From positions 1-52,309 of the forward strand of contig MPNH01000038.1 in NCBI GenBank assembly GCA_002238925.1: a stretch of DNA of 52,309 nucleotides, in the 5' to 3' direction. Made by a program: the position numbers and the translations under genes. Below the pieces are notes generated by a model, which worked only from the letters and a program-made list of their open reading frames with translations, searched no databases and was not told where the DNA came from. This stretch comes from Spirochaetaceae bacterium bin103. Its GTDB lineage: Bacteria > Spirochaetota > Spirochaetia > SZUA-6 > Bin103. The first letter of the stretch is position 1. Each line of letters opens with the position of its first letter. Of this stretch, positions 1 through 8,992 are shown in pieces.

Positions 1-1
1 A

Positions 2-3000
2 ATCCTGCCCGACGACGAGGCCGAATACGAGCGGATCGGCGCCGCCATGGATGACCTTGAAGCGGGCGCCCGAGCGGGCGACGGGCGCGCCGAGGCGGTG
101 AGCGAAATCAGCGTGTACTGGCTGACCGAGCAGCTACCGCGCATGATCGACCAGCGCGACCAGGTACGCGAGGCATTCGGGAGTCTCGCCGGTGCGCGGG
201 ACGGCGGTGGCAGCGGCCGCCACCAGGATGACCGCGCCGCTCGGGCGGCTCGCCTGGCGGCGTGGACGGCTTACGTGAAGGGCGCCCTGGACGGCGCACA
301 GCGTGAGGCCGTCGCCGCGGCCCTGCCCGAGCTTGAGCGGCTGGGGGGCGGGCCGCGGGGGGGGGTGGGGGGGGGGGCGGCGGCCGGCGCGGCGCCGGAC
401 GACAAGCTTGCCCAACAGGTCGGGGTCGTGCTTGCCACCCTGGGCGAGCGGGAAGGCCAGGACGCCGCGGCCCTGATCGACACGATTGTCAGCGCTGCCG
501 GCGCGATCAACCTCAGGCCGGGCAAAAAGGCGAGCTGGCAGGACATGGCCCAGGTCAAGGATGATCTCCGGGCCCTGCGAGACCTTGCCAAGAGTTTGCA
601 GAACGCGCCCCGCTGGGGGCCTGACGACGACCTCGCGTTGCGTACCACCGCCGCGTTGCACGACCTGTTCATGGACGCCTGCCGCCGGTACCGGTTGCGC
701 AAATCGGCCCTGGGCGCCTGCGATTACCTCGATCTGGAGATCGAGGCGGTCCGGCTGCTGCGCGAGCACCGGAAAATCGCGGCGGCGTGCCGCGCACGGT
801 ATCGCCACGTCATGGTGGACGAGTTCCAGGACGTCAACGACACGCAGATTGCCCTGGTGCGCCTGCTCACCGACCCGGATGGGAGCGGCACCGCGCGCCC
901 GCACCGTTTCCTGGTCGGCGACGCCAAGCAGTCCATCTACCGGTTTCGCGGCAGCAACGTGGCACATTTTACCCAGTTCGAGGCCGAGTTGCGGCGCAGC
1001 GGCGGCGCCCTGCACGCGCTCACACAGTCGTTTCGCACCCACGACGAATTGGTGTCGGTGAGCAACGCCCTGTTCCGGCCGCTGTTCGCGAGTGGCGGCA
1101 ACGGCAGCGGCGTGCGCATGCAGCGGATGTCAGGACGCGGACCCGCCGGCCGCGAAGGGCCGCACCTCACCGTTATTACGCTGGAAAAGCAGGGTCGGAA
1201 CAGCGCTGCCGGCGCCCTGGAGTGCCGCCGCGTGGAGGCGGACGCGGTGGCGGCCGAGATTGCCGGCCTGCTGCGCGGCGGCGCGGCGGTGTGCGATCCG
1301 GAATCGCGGCGCGAACGGCCAGCAACCGCCCGCGACGTCGCGGTCCTGTTGCGGCGGCTGGCCTACGTGCACGTCTTCGAGCAGGCCCTCGAGAGCCACG
1401 ACGTGCCCTACGTGACGCCGGCCGGGGCCGGTTTCTTTACCCGCCAGGAGATTCGCGACCTCACCAACCTGCTGGCATGGCTGGCCGAACCGGACGACCT
1501 CATCGCCCTGGTCGGCGCGCTGCGCTCGCCGCTGTTCATGATTGACGACCGCACGCTGCTGGCATGCCACGCCGCCGAGCACAACTGGATGCGGGTGCTG
1601 CAACGCCCGCCAGCCAGCGTCGCCGACGACGAGCGGCGGCGTTGTGCGCATGCCGCCGAGGTGCTTGCCGATCTGCGCCGCACGGTGGCCATCGACCCGG
1701 TTGACGCGATCGTCGAGCGCGCCCTGGTTCTGACCGGCTTCGAGGCCTCCTGGGCGCCGTTGCGCGGCGGCGAGCAGGCGCTCGCCAACATCCGCAAGCT
1801 GGTCGCCATCCTACGCTCCCTCGGCGGCCGTTCAATCGACGAGGCGGTCGGTTACCTGCGCCGGCGCCGCGACGAGTTGGTCGACCGCGAGGGCCTGGCG
1901 GTGATCGATCAGACCGACGCCGTGCGCGTGCTGACCGTGCATGGCGCCAAGGGGCTCGAGTTTCCGATCGTCTTCGTGCCGGAGGCGCACGCGCGTCCGC
2001 CGCGCTCTACCGAACCGGTGCGCTGGCGTGCCGCCGACGGCATCTCCATGACTCTGAGTCCCGGCGCCGGGGCGACCGCCTCCGACCCGCGCCGCCAGCC
2101 GGGCATGCACCGCTACCTCCAGCAGCGCGACCAGCACGACGAGGACGCCGAGCACCGCAGGCTGCTGTACGTGGCGGCGACCCGCGCCGCCGACCGGCTC
2201 TACCTGAGCGGCGACGGCCAGGCCGGCGACGGAACCTGGCTCGGGCTCTGCAACGACACCCTGGCGGGACTCGACTCGGCGCTCGTGGACCTGCGCCCCG
2301 CGCTGCCGGTGGATGTGGCCGCCATCGCGCGCCGCGCCGTGCCCACCGACGTTCCGGTCCCGCCGGCGGCCGACGAGGAGCCGGTGGCCGCGCCGCTGGT
2401 GGAGCGTCCGGCGGTGATCCCGCTGCGTGCCAGCACGCCGGTTACCGGATTGCGGCCGCCGCCGAGGTACGTGGCGGCGAGCGGACACGGTGACGGGCTG
2501 GCCCTGCTGCGCGGCACGCTCGCGCACGAAGCGATCCGGATCTGGTTCACCTCGGGCGTGCGGCCCGATGCGATTCAGGTAGCGCGGCAGGTCGAGCCGT
2601 CCGCGGCCGAGGCGACAATCCTGCGCGCCGCGGTTGACGTGGAGCAGATGCTGGCCCACCTCGACGGCAGCGACCTGGCCCGGACGCTGCGTCATCCGGA
2701 TACGCGCGCCCACTTCGAGCTGCCGTTCGGCTGGTACTGGGACGGCGCCCCGGTGCACGGCACCATCGACCTGGCATACGAGCATGCGGGCAGCTGGCAC
2801 CTGGTCGACTTCAAGACCGACGACGTGCGGCGCGGGCGGATCAAACAGGCGGCCGCCCCCTACCTGGGGCAGATCGCCCTGTACGCCGCCGCGCTGCAGC
2901 AGGCGGTTGGGGAGATGCCGGCGGCCGCGCTGCACTTCCTGCGCCCCGGCGTCAGCTACGAACCGGATCCCGGCGAGTTGTGGAAAGCGCTGGCCGCCAC

Positions 3001-3049
3001 CCGCGCGCGCATCGACGCCGGCGAGCTGCTCGCGGAGCCCGATCCGTAG
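2..3049 (+). CDS. addA: AddA/UvrD-type helicase-nuclease, 5' end outside the window
   Basis: ATP-dependent helicase-exonuclease subunit of the AddAB/RecBCD type, for double-strand break processing. The frame is open to the left edge (an internal ATG lies at 47), and no Walker A GxGKT is visible, so the N-terminus lies upstream. Counting from 47, superfamily 1 motifs appear in order: DEFQD (about 258), VGDAKQSIYRF (about 289), TVHGAKGLEFP (about 630) and LLYVAATRAADRL (about 707). A C-terminal PD-(D/E)XK nuclease follows, with VDFKTD near 920 and a downstream Q-x3-Y-type helix. A low-complexity Gly/Ala patch at residues 100-117 is encoded by two G runs (357-365, 367-377) and looks foreign to the fold. 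It may be an assembly error that keeps frame. AddA is clear from motif order plus nuclease; addB is not in the window. Confidence 0.9.
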   Translation: MLPDDEAEYERIGAAMDDLEAGARAGDGRAEAVSEISVYWLTEQLPRMIDQRDQVREAFGSLAGARDGGGSGRHQDDRAARAARLAAWTAYVKGALDGAQREAVAAALPELERLGGGPRGGVGGGAAAGAAPDDKLAQQVGVVLATLGEREGQDAAALIDTIVSAAGAINLRPGKKASWQDMAQVKDDLRALRDLAKSLQNAPRWGPDDDLALRTTAALHDLFMDACRRYRLRKSALGACDYLDLEIEAVRLLREHRKIAAACRARYRHVMVDEFQDVNDTQIALVRLLTDPDGSGTARPHRFLVGDAKQSIYRFRGSNVAHFTQFEAELRRSGGALHALTQSFRTHDELVSVSNALFRPLFASGGNGSGVRMQRMSGRGPAGREGPHLTVITLEKQGRNSAAGALECRRVEADAVAAEIAGLLRGGAAVCDPESRRERPATARDVAVLLRRLAYVHVFEQALESHDVPYVTPAGAGFFTRQEIRDLTNLLAWLAEPDDLIALVGALRSPLFMIDDRTLLACHAAEHNWMRVLQRPPASVADDERRRCAHAAEVLADLRRTVAIDPVDAIVERALVLTGFEASWAPLRGGEQALANIRKLVAILRSLGGRSIDEAVGYLRRRRDELVDREGLAVIDQTDAVRVLTVHGAKGLEFPIVFVPEAHARPPRSTEPVRWRAADGISMTLSPGAGATASDPRRQPGMHRYLQQRDQHDEDAEHRRLLYVAATRAADRLYLSGDGQAGDGTWLGLCNDTLAGLDSALVDLRPALPVDVAAIARRAVPTDVPVPPAADEEPVAAPLVERPAVIPLRASTPVTGLRPPPRYVAASGHGDGLALLRGTLAHEAIRIWFTSGVRPDAIQVARQVEPSAAEATILRAAVDVEQMLAHLDGSDLARTLRHPDTRAHFELPFGWYWDGAPVHGTIDLAYEHAGSWHLVDFKTDDVRRGRIKQAAAPYLGQIALYAAALQQAVGEMPAAALHFLRPGVSYEPDPGELWKALAATRARIDAGELLAEPDP

Positions 3050-4520
3050 GCGCACCGGCTCGGGGCGGGGCAGAAGCGGCCGGGGGCGGGGGGGGGGGGG
3101 GGGGAGGAGGGGAGGCGGTGAGGGAGATGGCGACGCGGCGGCCGAACGGGGTCATCTCGGCGCCGTCGTCGCCGTAGGTGGCGGTAGCGGCAGCGCGCAA
3201 ACTGAGCTGGTCGAGCGGGCGGAACGTGACCTGGGGCGCGACCTGCCCGGAGCCGTCGCTCAGGTTGGACAGCCAGAACACGCCCGCCGACCAGTCCGCG
3301 CCGCGGCCGAGCGCCACGTTGAGGGACGCCGCCGCGTAGTGGCGCCCCGAATACACCAGGTCGGCGAAGCTCAGGTCGCCCGCCGCCAGCAGCGCGGCCA
3401 CCCCGGCGCGGTTGTCGCGCAGCAGGGAAGCGTCCTCGTAGCCTTCGCCGTTCCACAGGTATTGGCCGGCTACGGTGGCCGACCAGTCCCCGGCCTCCGG
3501 CGCGTAGGTGTAGCGCAGCCCGCCGGTAGCCGCCGCGAACGGATCTTCGGTGTTGCGCACCGTGCGCAGCCCGAAACGGTTGCCGGCACTACGGGCGGCC
3601 CGTTCCACGAAGCGCCGGTCGGAACCGAGGCTGCCCTCCAGCTCCGCGAACAGGTCGAACTCCAGCAGGCTGGTGGTCAGCGTCAGCATGGCGCGCGGCA
3701 CCCGTTCGGGGTGGAAGTAGGCGCCGGCGCCCACCTCGGCGCCGTCCAGCACCACCTCCGCCTTGGGCGCCGCGGCGAGTTGCACGCCGCCGTCGTCGAT
3801 CGGGTCGGCGATCGCGTACAGGTAGAGGTTGTGGAAGTCGATCGGCAGGTTGGCGCGCAGCGACACCGGTCCTTCGCGCTCGGCGTCGGGATCTTCCGGA
3901 TCGATGGCGGTCAGGTTGAGCACGTCGGCCGGGCTGAAGAAGTAGCCGACGCCCCAGGCAATCGTGTGCTTGCCGCCGCGCAGGAACAGCGCGTCGCCGA
4001 TCGCGAAGTCCGAGAACAGTTCCTTCACCGTAACGATGTCGTCGAATTCGCGCGCCGGCTGCGCATCCTCATCGGTGCTGAACGGATAGCTCAGGTCCAC
4101 CTTGCCGAACACGCGGAAGTCGTCCGCCGGGCGGGCGTCCAGGAACACGGTCGCGCCCAGGTCCACGGTGGCGCGGTGCGCGTCCGGCTCCAGCGGCATT
4201 GCGGCCAGGTCGTCCAGCGACGCCCAGTCCGCTTCCCCGGTCAGCGCGAAGCGGTACGAGCCGCCTATCTCCACCGGCGGCGGGGCGGCAGCGGCCGGCA
4301 CGGCGGCAGCTTCGCCCGCAGCCTCCGGCTCGGTGACCAGCACCTCGCCATCGAACAGGTCGGCGGTGTCGAGACTCTCCCGCGCGCCGCCGTCATCCTC
4401 ATCGGGCGAGCCGAACAGCGACTCCTCGTCGGTGTCGATCGCCTGCGCGCCCGCCGGGCCTCCGGTCACGATCAGCGCAAGCAGGATCACCCCCGCCAGC
4501 CGGCCGATCCACGCCGTCAT
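2952..4520 (-). CDS. Outer-membrane beta-barrel protein (porin-like), 3' end corrupted
   Basis: Signal peptide from MTAWIGRLAGVILLALIVTG to GAQA, an acidic linker (about residues 27-90), then alternating hydrophobic strands typical of a beta barrel. The segment around AWGVGYFFSPADVLN resembles the conserved turn of DUF1302/porin-like barrels. The ATG at 4520 overlaps the stop of the upstream LolA-like gene by four bases (ATGA), so translation is coupled. Credible barrel sequence ends with RRVAISLTAS near 3115. It then enters a poly-proline run encoded by 17 G on the plus strand (3088-3104), and the open frame continues to 2952 across the end of addA. Barrels usually end in an aromatic residue, so the true C-terminus has probably been lost to an assembly error. 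Likely the outer-membrane partner of the adjacent ABC system (inference). Confidence 0.75.
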   Translation of the reverse strand: MTAWIGRLAGVILLALIVTGGPAGAQAIDTDEESLFGSPDEDDGGARESLDTADLFDGEVLVTEPEAAGEAAAVPAAAAPPPVEIGGSYRFALTGEADWASLDDLAAMPLEPDAHRATVDLGATVFLDARPADDFRVFGKVDLSYPFSTDEDAQPAREFDDIVTVKELFSDFAIGDALFLRGGKHTIAWGVGYFFSPADVLNLTAIDPEDPDAEREGPVSLRANLPIDFHNLYLYAIADPIDDGGVQLAAAPKAEVVLDGAEVGAGAYFHPERVPRAMLTLTTSLLEFDLFAELEGSLGSDRRFVERAARSAGNRFGLRTVRNTEDPFAAATGGLRYTYAPEAGDWSATVAGQYLWNGEGYEDASLLRDNRAGVAALLAAGDLSFADLVYSGRHYAAASLNVALGRGADWSAGVFWLSNLSDGSGQVAPQVTFRPLDQLSLRAAATATYGDDGAEMTPFGRRVAISLTASPPPPPPPPPPAASAPPRAGAPTDRAPRAARRRRCARGWRPALSTTRRDPVRS

Positions 4521-5275
4521 CGGTTGGCCCGCTCCACGTATGCCTTGGTAAACACCGAGTCCGGGATCGCGGCGGCGGACAGGTCGGTCATGCTGATGCG
4601 GGTCTTCTTGCCCTCTACCAGTTCGTCGACGAAGATCATCTCGGTCGGCACCACGGCACTGCCGACGCGCGCGTAACGCGGGTAGTAGGACGTGCGCATC
4701 AGCCGCTCGGTCAGGCTGTAGTCCTCGGTCTTCAGCACCAGGCCGCCCTCCCGCGTCACCCACGCCTTCAGGAACGGATAGGTCACCTCGTCGCTGGTCG
4801 CCTGCAGGTCGAGCACGTATACGGCGTACTTGCCGAGCGTCCCCTCCTCGATGGTGCGCGCCGTGTAGTCTTCGGCATACTTGACGTCGCCGAAGTCGGA
4901 GTTGCGCGCGTCGGTGTCCTGAAACGCCTCCTTCAGCGAGGTGTGCGAGAACTTGCGGCTGTCCGGATCGTAGAACCACAGGTTATCGCCCTGCCGCAGG
5001 TAGCCCTGGCCGCGCTGCACCGCCGGATCGCGGATCAGGATCAGAAACGCGTCGTCAGTGTCGCGCCGGAACTGCTGCGCCACGGTGCGCTCCACGCCCT
5101 CCTCGGGGTCCTCCGAAACCAGCGTCAGCACCGCGGTAAAGTCCTGGTCGCCGAAAGTGCGCTGGCGGTCGATCTCCGCGAGCAGCGCCTGCACATCGAT
5201 GTCGGCGGCCCACGAGGCGGTTGCGGAGAGTAGCCCCGCTGTCATCAAGAGCGCAGTTGCGCAGCGTCGAATCAT
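4517..5275 (-). CDS. LolA-like outer-membrane lipoprotein-sorting protein
   Basis: A 252-residue periplasmic protein with a signal peptide cleaved near SATASWA-AD. The body matches the 'outer membrane lipoprotein-sorting protein' family (LolA-like half-barrel): DFTAVLTLVSEDPEEG, then IRDPAVQRGQGYLRQGDNLW, then DPDSRKFSHTS with a following DFGDVKYAEDY stretch. In this family the open barrel carries a lipid or lipoprotein through the periplasm. It sits 36 bases after the second permease and overlaps the barrel gene by 4 bases, so it belongs to a single envelope transcript. The family call is firm, but the cargo cannot be read from sequence. Confidence 0.85.
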   Translation of the reverse strand: MIRRCATALLMTAGLLSATASWAADIDVQALLAEIDRQRTFGDQDFTAVLTLVSEDPEEGVERTVAQQFRRDTDDAFLILIRDPAVQRGQGYLRQGDNLWFYDPDSRKFSHTSLKEAFQDTDARNSDFGDVKYAEDYTARTIEEGTLGKYAVYVLDLQATSDEVTYPFLKAWVTREGGLVLKTEDYSLTERLMRTSYYPRYARVGSAVVPTEMIFVDELVEGKKTRISMTDLSAAAIPDSVFTKAYVERANR

Positions 5276-5311
5276 GGTCTTTCGTCCTCCTTGCTCATGT
5301 GGCCGCGCCGG

Positions 5312-6670
5312 TCATGCCGAACCGCGCAGCGCGACGGACGGGGGTACGCGCGCCGCGCGGCGGGCCGGGATGAAGGCCGCGAGCAGACTCAGGGCCAGCA
5401 GGATGGCCAGGTTGGTGGCCACCGACAACGGCGGCACCGCAAAGGTGAGCCGGCCGGCATCCAGAAAGAACTGCAGCGGTGTGTCGGTGTCCAGGGTCAG
5501 CCGGCTCAGGATCAGCATGGCGGCGGCCGCCAGCACCAGCCCGAACAGCGCGCCGAGCAACCCGATGAAGCCCGCCTCCATCAGGAAGATGGCGCGCACC
5601 GCGCCGCGCTGCATGCCTACGGCGCGCATGGTGCCGATCTCCCGGATGCGCTCCAGCAGCACCATCCGGAACGTGTTCACGACGCCCACCATGGTGATGG
5701 TCAGCAGGATCACGAACACCACCAGGCTGACGATGTCCAGTACCCGGAACAGGTCGGAGGCCTGCGCCATCACGTCGTCGATAGTGGTGATCTCGTAGCG
5801 GGTGCCGTCCCACGGTTCCTCGTCGGCGGGCAGGCGGCTCACGCCGCCCCCGAACGCCCCCGGCGTCCCGGGCGGGCCGCCGGCGTCCTCCTGCACGCGC
5901 TCCTCCTCCGGCGCGGTCGGCAGCCGGGCGCGCAGCACCTCCGCCACGCGGTCGGCCTGGCGCGGGTCGTGCAGGTACAAGTGCAGGAGCTGGAACTCGC
6001 CGGCGCCGGTGTCGATCAGCTCCGCGAGGTAGTCGAGGCGGACGAACGCCGACGAGAAGGCGGTAATCCCGGACTCCTCGATGGTGGCGGCGAGCACGAA
6101 CTCGCCCACGTTCTGCTGGCCGGTAACCGTGGCCACGCGCGCCAGTACCTGGTCGCCGACCGCCACCCGCAGCCGGTCGGCCGCCGACTCCGGCAGGATC
6201 AGCGCGTTGCGCGCCTCCGGCCCGGGCAGCGCGCCGCCGGTCAGCGACAGGCTCGGCAAGAACCCGGGCTCACCGACCCAGTCCACGCCCTCAATGATCT
6301 GGTTGACCTGCTTGGATCCGAATATCAGGGTGCCGAGCGTACGGCTGCGCCGGTTCAGCTCGGCGATCTGCCCTTCGACCTCGGCGACTGCATCCGCGAG
6401 AGCCGAGCCGCCGCCCGCCGAGCCGTCCGCCACCGAGTCGCGGATCACGTTGACGATCAGGCGCGATTCGGTGAGCTCGGTCCCGCTGATGTACACGTGA
6501 CCGCCGATCAGGTCGGTGAGCGCCCGTTCGATGTTGCGGGACACCCCGCCGGTGAACCCGTTCAGCACGGTTACCACCAGGACCCCGAAGGAAATCGCGC
6601 CGGCGAGCAGCGCGGTGCGCTTCTTCTGCCGGCCGGTGTTGCGGAAGGCGATGCGGAGCTGCCCGAGCAT
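5312..6670 (-). CDS. ABC transporter permease, FtsX/LolC-MacB type (second copy)
   Basis: A 452-residue membrane protein of the FtsX-like permease family. One N-terminal transmembrane segment (about 17-40, TALLAGAISFGVLVVTVLNGF) is followed by a roughly 250-residue periplasmic domain. Three C-terminal helices (about 310-430) follow, containing the IREIGTMRAVGMQRGAVRAIFLMEA coupling-helix region. Its ATG at 6670 overlaps the stop of the upstream permease by one base (TGATG). A Gly/Pro-rich loop near 275-290 is unusual but in frame. Members of this family either transport substrates across the inner membrane or drive outer-membrane sorting mechanically, rather than acting as channels. With the paralogue upstream it would form a heterodimer (inference). 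Confidence 0.9.
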   Translation of the reverse strand: MLGQLRIAFRNTGRQKKRTALLAGAISFGVLVVTVLNGFTGGVSRNIERALTDLIGGHVYISGTELTESRLIVNVIRDSVADGSAGGGSALADAVAEVEGQIAELNRRSRTLGTLIFGSKQVNQIIEGVDWVGEPGFLPSLSLTGGALPGPEARNALILPESAADRLRVAVGDQVLARVATVTGQQNVGEFVLAATIEESGITAFSSAFVRLDYLAELIDTGAGEFQLLHLYLHDPRQADRVAEVLRARLPTAPEEERVQEDAGGPPGTPGAFGGGVSRLPADEEPWDGTRYEITTIDDVMAQASDLFRVLDIVSLVVFVILLTITMVGVVNTFRMVLLERIREIGTMRAVGMQRGAVRAIFLMEAGFIGLLGALFGLVLAAAAMLILSRLTLDTDTPLQFFLDAGRLTFAVPPLSVATNLAILLALSLLAAFIPARRAARVPPSVALRGSA

Positions 6671-8154
6671 CAGTCGACCCCCATCGCCTGCCGCGGCGAT
6701 ATGCGCAGCGCCACCGCCAGCGGATACAGGCTTGACAGCACGGCGATCGCCGCCACCATGAGCAACGAGAACGCCACCGAGCCTGCCGACACCGCCGGGC
6801 GCAGCACCTCGCCCCCGAACAGGATGCGCAGGAACAGGTTGCCGGCGCGGATCCCGGTGGCGCCCAGGATCGCCAGCAGCAGCAGGGCGAGCACGACGCC
6901 GGCGGCCCCGAATAGGAACGCCAGGGTCACCGTCTCGGCGCCGATCATGCGCCGCACGAACCCCTTGCGCGCGCCGATCGCCCGCATGGTGCCGATCTCG
7001 CTGATCCGCTCGGTCACCGAGATCACCAGCGTGTTCATGATCACGATCACGGCGGCCACGGCTATCACGATGATCACCACGTTGAACACGATCTTGAAGC
7101 CGTCGGAGAGCTGCGACAGCGGCGCCGCGGCCTCCACCCAGCCGAGCACCTGGGCGTTCAGGTCCGCCTCGGCGATGACCTGCTCCAGCTCCGCCGTCAC
7201 CCGGCCCGCCGCGCCGGGGCGGTGCAGCTTCAACAGCAGGAAGTGCCAGGCGCCGGAATCGATCACCGTCGCCTCGCGCCCGCTTAGGTCGAGTGGAGCC
7301 GGCGCTGCCGTACCGGACTCCACCTCCTGCACCAGGCTGCCGGCGCCGCCGCCCGCGCCACCGCCCCCGAACAGGTCGTCCTCGTCCACCGTGCCGAGCC
7401 CGGCCACCTGCTCGGCGGTCAGGATCTGCTCCGCCGGCGCCGACACGGTCATGCCGGTGAGCGTGCGCAGCGTGGTAATGTCCACCAGCGACACGAAATC
7501 GAGCTGTGGCAGGGCGTTGCGGAACCGGAAGATGCCGGTCACCGGCACCTCGCGCACCTTGATGCCGGCCTGCGTGGTGGCGGTCAGCAGCACGCGGTCT
7601 CCGGGCCGCACCTCGCGCCCGGCCGACTCGGCGAGGTCGGCGGCGATCTCTTCCGACAGCAGCAGCCCAACCTGGTCCGGCTCCAGGAACGACCCCGCGA
7701 CCAGTTCGGCGGCGTCCGGGAACACCGCCAGGTAGCGGACCGGCTCAATCCCCCACAGCTGCGAGAACGACTCTCCCTCGGTGGTACCGTCCGGGCCGGC
7801 CAGGTTCACCGTGGCCGCATCGCCGACCTGCGGGCTCCAGGCGGCGATATCCGGGTGCGCTTCCACCGCCTGCAGGAGCCGGTCGTAGCCGTCCAGCCGC
7901 GGCGTGCGGTTGTTGAGAAAGTCGGTGCTGCGCACGCCGAACAGGCTCACCGGCGCGTCGGTGACGCCGGCGAGCACCAGGTGGCCGGTGAAGTTGTCAA
8001 TGAACGACCGCCGGATGCCGGCCGCGGCCGAGTCCATCAGCGAGTTTCCCACCACCAGCACGAAGGTGCCGATCAGGATGATGATGCCGACAATCAGGCT
8101 CTTGGCGCGATGCTCCTGCAGATTGCGGATCGCGATGCGCCAGACAATGCTCAC
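6670..8154 (-). CDS. ABC transporter permease, FtsX/LolC-MacB type (first copy)
   Basis: A 494-residue paralogue of the next gene, with the same layout. It has an N-terminal helix (LIVGIIILIGTFVLVVGNSL), a large periplasmic domain (about 45-365) with a Gly-rich loop near 255-270, and three C-terminal helices. The ISEIGTMRAIGARKGFVRRM motif is the FtsX-family coupling region that contacts the ATPase. Translation starts at GTG 8154, overlapping the ATPase stop by four bases (GTGA). Coupling on both sides shows that the ATPase and the two permeases are made stoichiometrically. LolC/E or MacB-like roles are both possible; the adjacent LolA-like protein favours lipid or lipoprotein trafficking. 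Confidence 0.9.
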   Translation of the reverse strand: MSIVWRIAIRNLQEHRAKSLIVGIIILIGTFVLVVGNSLMDSAAAGIRRSFIDNFTGHLVLAGVTDAPVSLFGVRSTDFLNNRTPRLDGYDRLLQAVEAHPDIAAWSPQVGDAATVNLAGPDGTTEGESFSQLWGIEPVRYLAVFPDAAELVAGSFLEPDQVGLLLSEEIAADLAESAGREVRPGDRVLLTATTQAGIKVREVPVTGIFRFRNALPQLDFVSLVDITTLRTLTGMTVSAPAEQILTAEQVAGLGTVDEDDLFGGGGAGGGAGSLVQEVESGTAAPAPLDLSGREATVIDSGAWHFLLLKLHRPGAAGRVTAELEQVIAEADLNAQVLGWVEAAAPLSQLSDGFKIVFNVVIIVIAVAAVIVIMNTLVISVTERISEIGTMRAIGARKGFVRRMIGAETVTLAFLFGAAGVVLALLLLAILGATGIRAGNLFLRILFGGEVLRPAVSAGSVAFSLLMVAAIAVLSSLYPLAVALRISPRQAMGVD

Positions 8155-8858
8155 GCGGGCGGCTCCGCGGCGGTCCTGAATTCCTCCGTCACCAGCCCGT
8201 CCTGCAGGCGGATGACGTGGTCGGCGATCGCGACGATGGCGGGCTTGTGGGTGGAGAAGATGAAGGTGGTGCCGAACTCGGCGTTCATCCGCTTCATCAG
8301 CTCGATGATCTGCTCGCTGGTCTCGGAGTCGAGGTTGGCGGTGGGCTCGTCGGCGAGCACGATGCTCGGCTTGTTGGCCAGGGCGCGGGCGATCGCCACC
8401 CGCTGGCGCTGGCCGCCGGACAGCTCGGCGGGCCGGTGCGCGCGATGCTCGTCCAGCCCCACGGCATCGATCAGGTGCGCCACCCAGCCGGCCCGCTCCG
8501 CCTTCGGCACCCGCGCCTTGCCGATCAGCAGCGGGAACTCCACGTTCTCGGTCACGTTCAGCACCGGCACCAGGTTGAACGACTGGAAGATGAAGCCGAG
8601 CACCTGGTGGCGCAGGTCGGTCACGGCGCGGTCGGCCATGCCGGCGGTGTCGGTGCCCATCACTCGCACGGTGCCGGTGGTGGGGGAGTCGATGCAGCCG
8701 ATCATGTTGAGGATTGTCGTCTTGCCGGACCCGGACGGCCCCGCGATCGACACGAAGTCGCCCTCCTCAACGGTAAAGCTCACGCCCTTTACGGCGTGCA
8801 CCTCCGTCTTGCCGAGCGGGTAGACCTTGCGTACGTCGGTAACTTCCACGGCTGCCAC
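8151..8858 (-). CDS. ABC transporter ATPase, LolD/MacB type
   Basis: ATPase of the adjacent permease pair, about 235 residues. It has Walker A GPSGSGKTT, signature ELSGGQRQRVAIARAL, Walker B IVLADEPTANLDSE, a D-loop and a switch histidine (FIFSTHKP). The AVKGVSFTVEEGDFVSIAGPSG arrangement is typical of the LolD/MacB subgroup. The GTG at 8858 puts the protein start just before VEVTDVRKVYPLG, where the family normally begins. The frame also extends to a TTG at 8888, but no ribosome site distinguishes the two. It is the first gene of the five-gene envelope module and is separated from thyX by about 130 bases. Confidence 0.92.
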   Translation of the reverse strand: MAAVEVTDVRKVYPLGKTEVHAVKGVSFTVEEGDFVSIAGPSGSGKTTILNMIGCIDSPTTGTVRVMGTDTAGMADRAVTDLRHQVLGFIFQSFNLVPVLNVTENVEFPLLIGKARVPKAERAGWVAHLIDAVGLDEHRAHRPAELSGGQRQRVAIARALANKPSIVLADEPTANLDSETSEQIIELMKRMNAEFGTTFIFSTHKPAIVAIADHVIRLQDGLVTEEFRTAAEPPA

Positions 8859-8992
8859 GAAGGGAACGTACCGCCCGCCACCCGGCAATTCTACTCGGCG
8901 CTCCCGGCGTTCATGCGCCGTTTACGCGGCTGGCGCGGCTGGCGCGGCCCGCGACCGTTCACCGTTGCCGCCGGTGCCGCCTGCAGCGCTCG

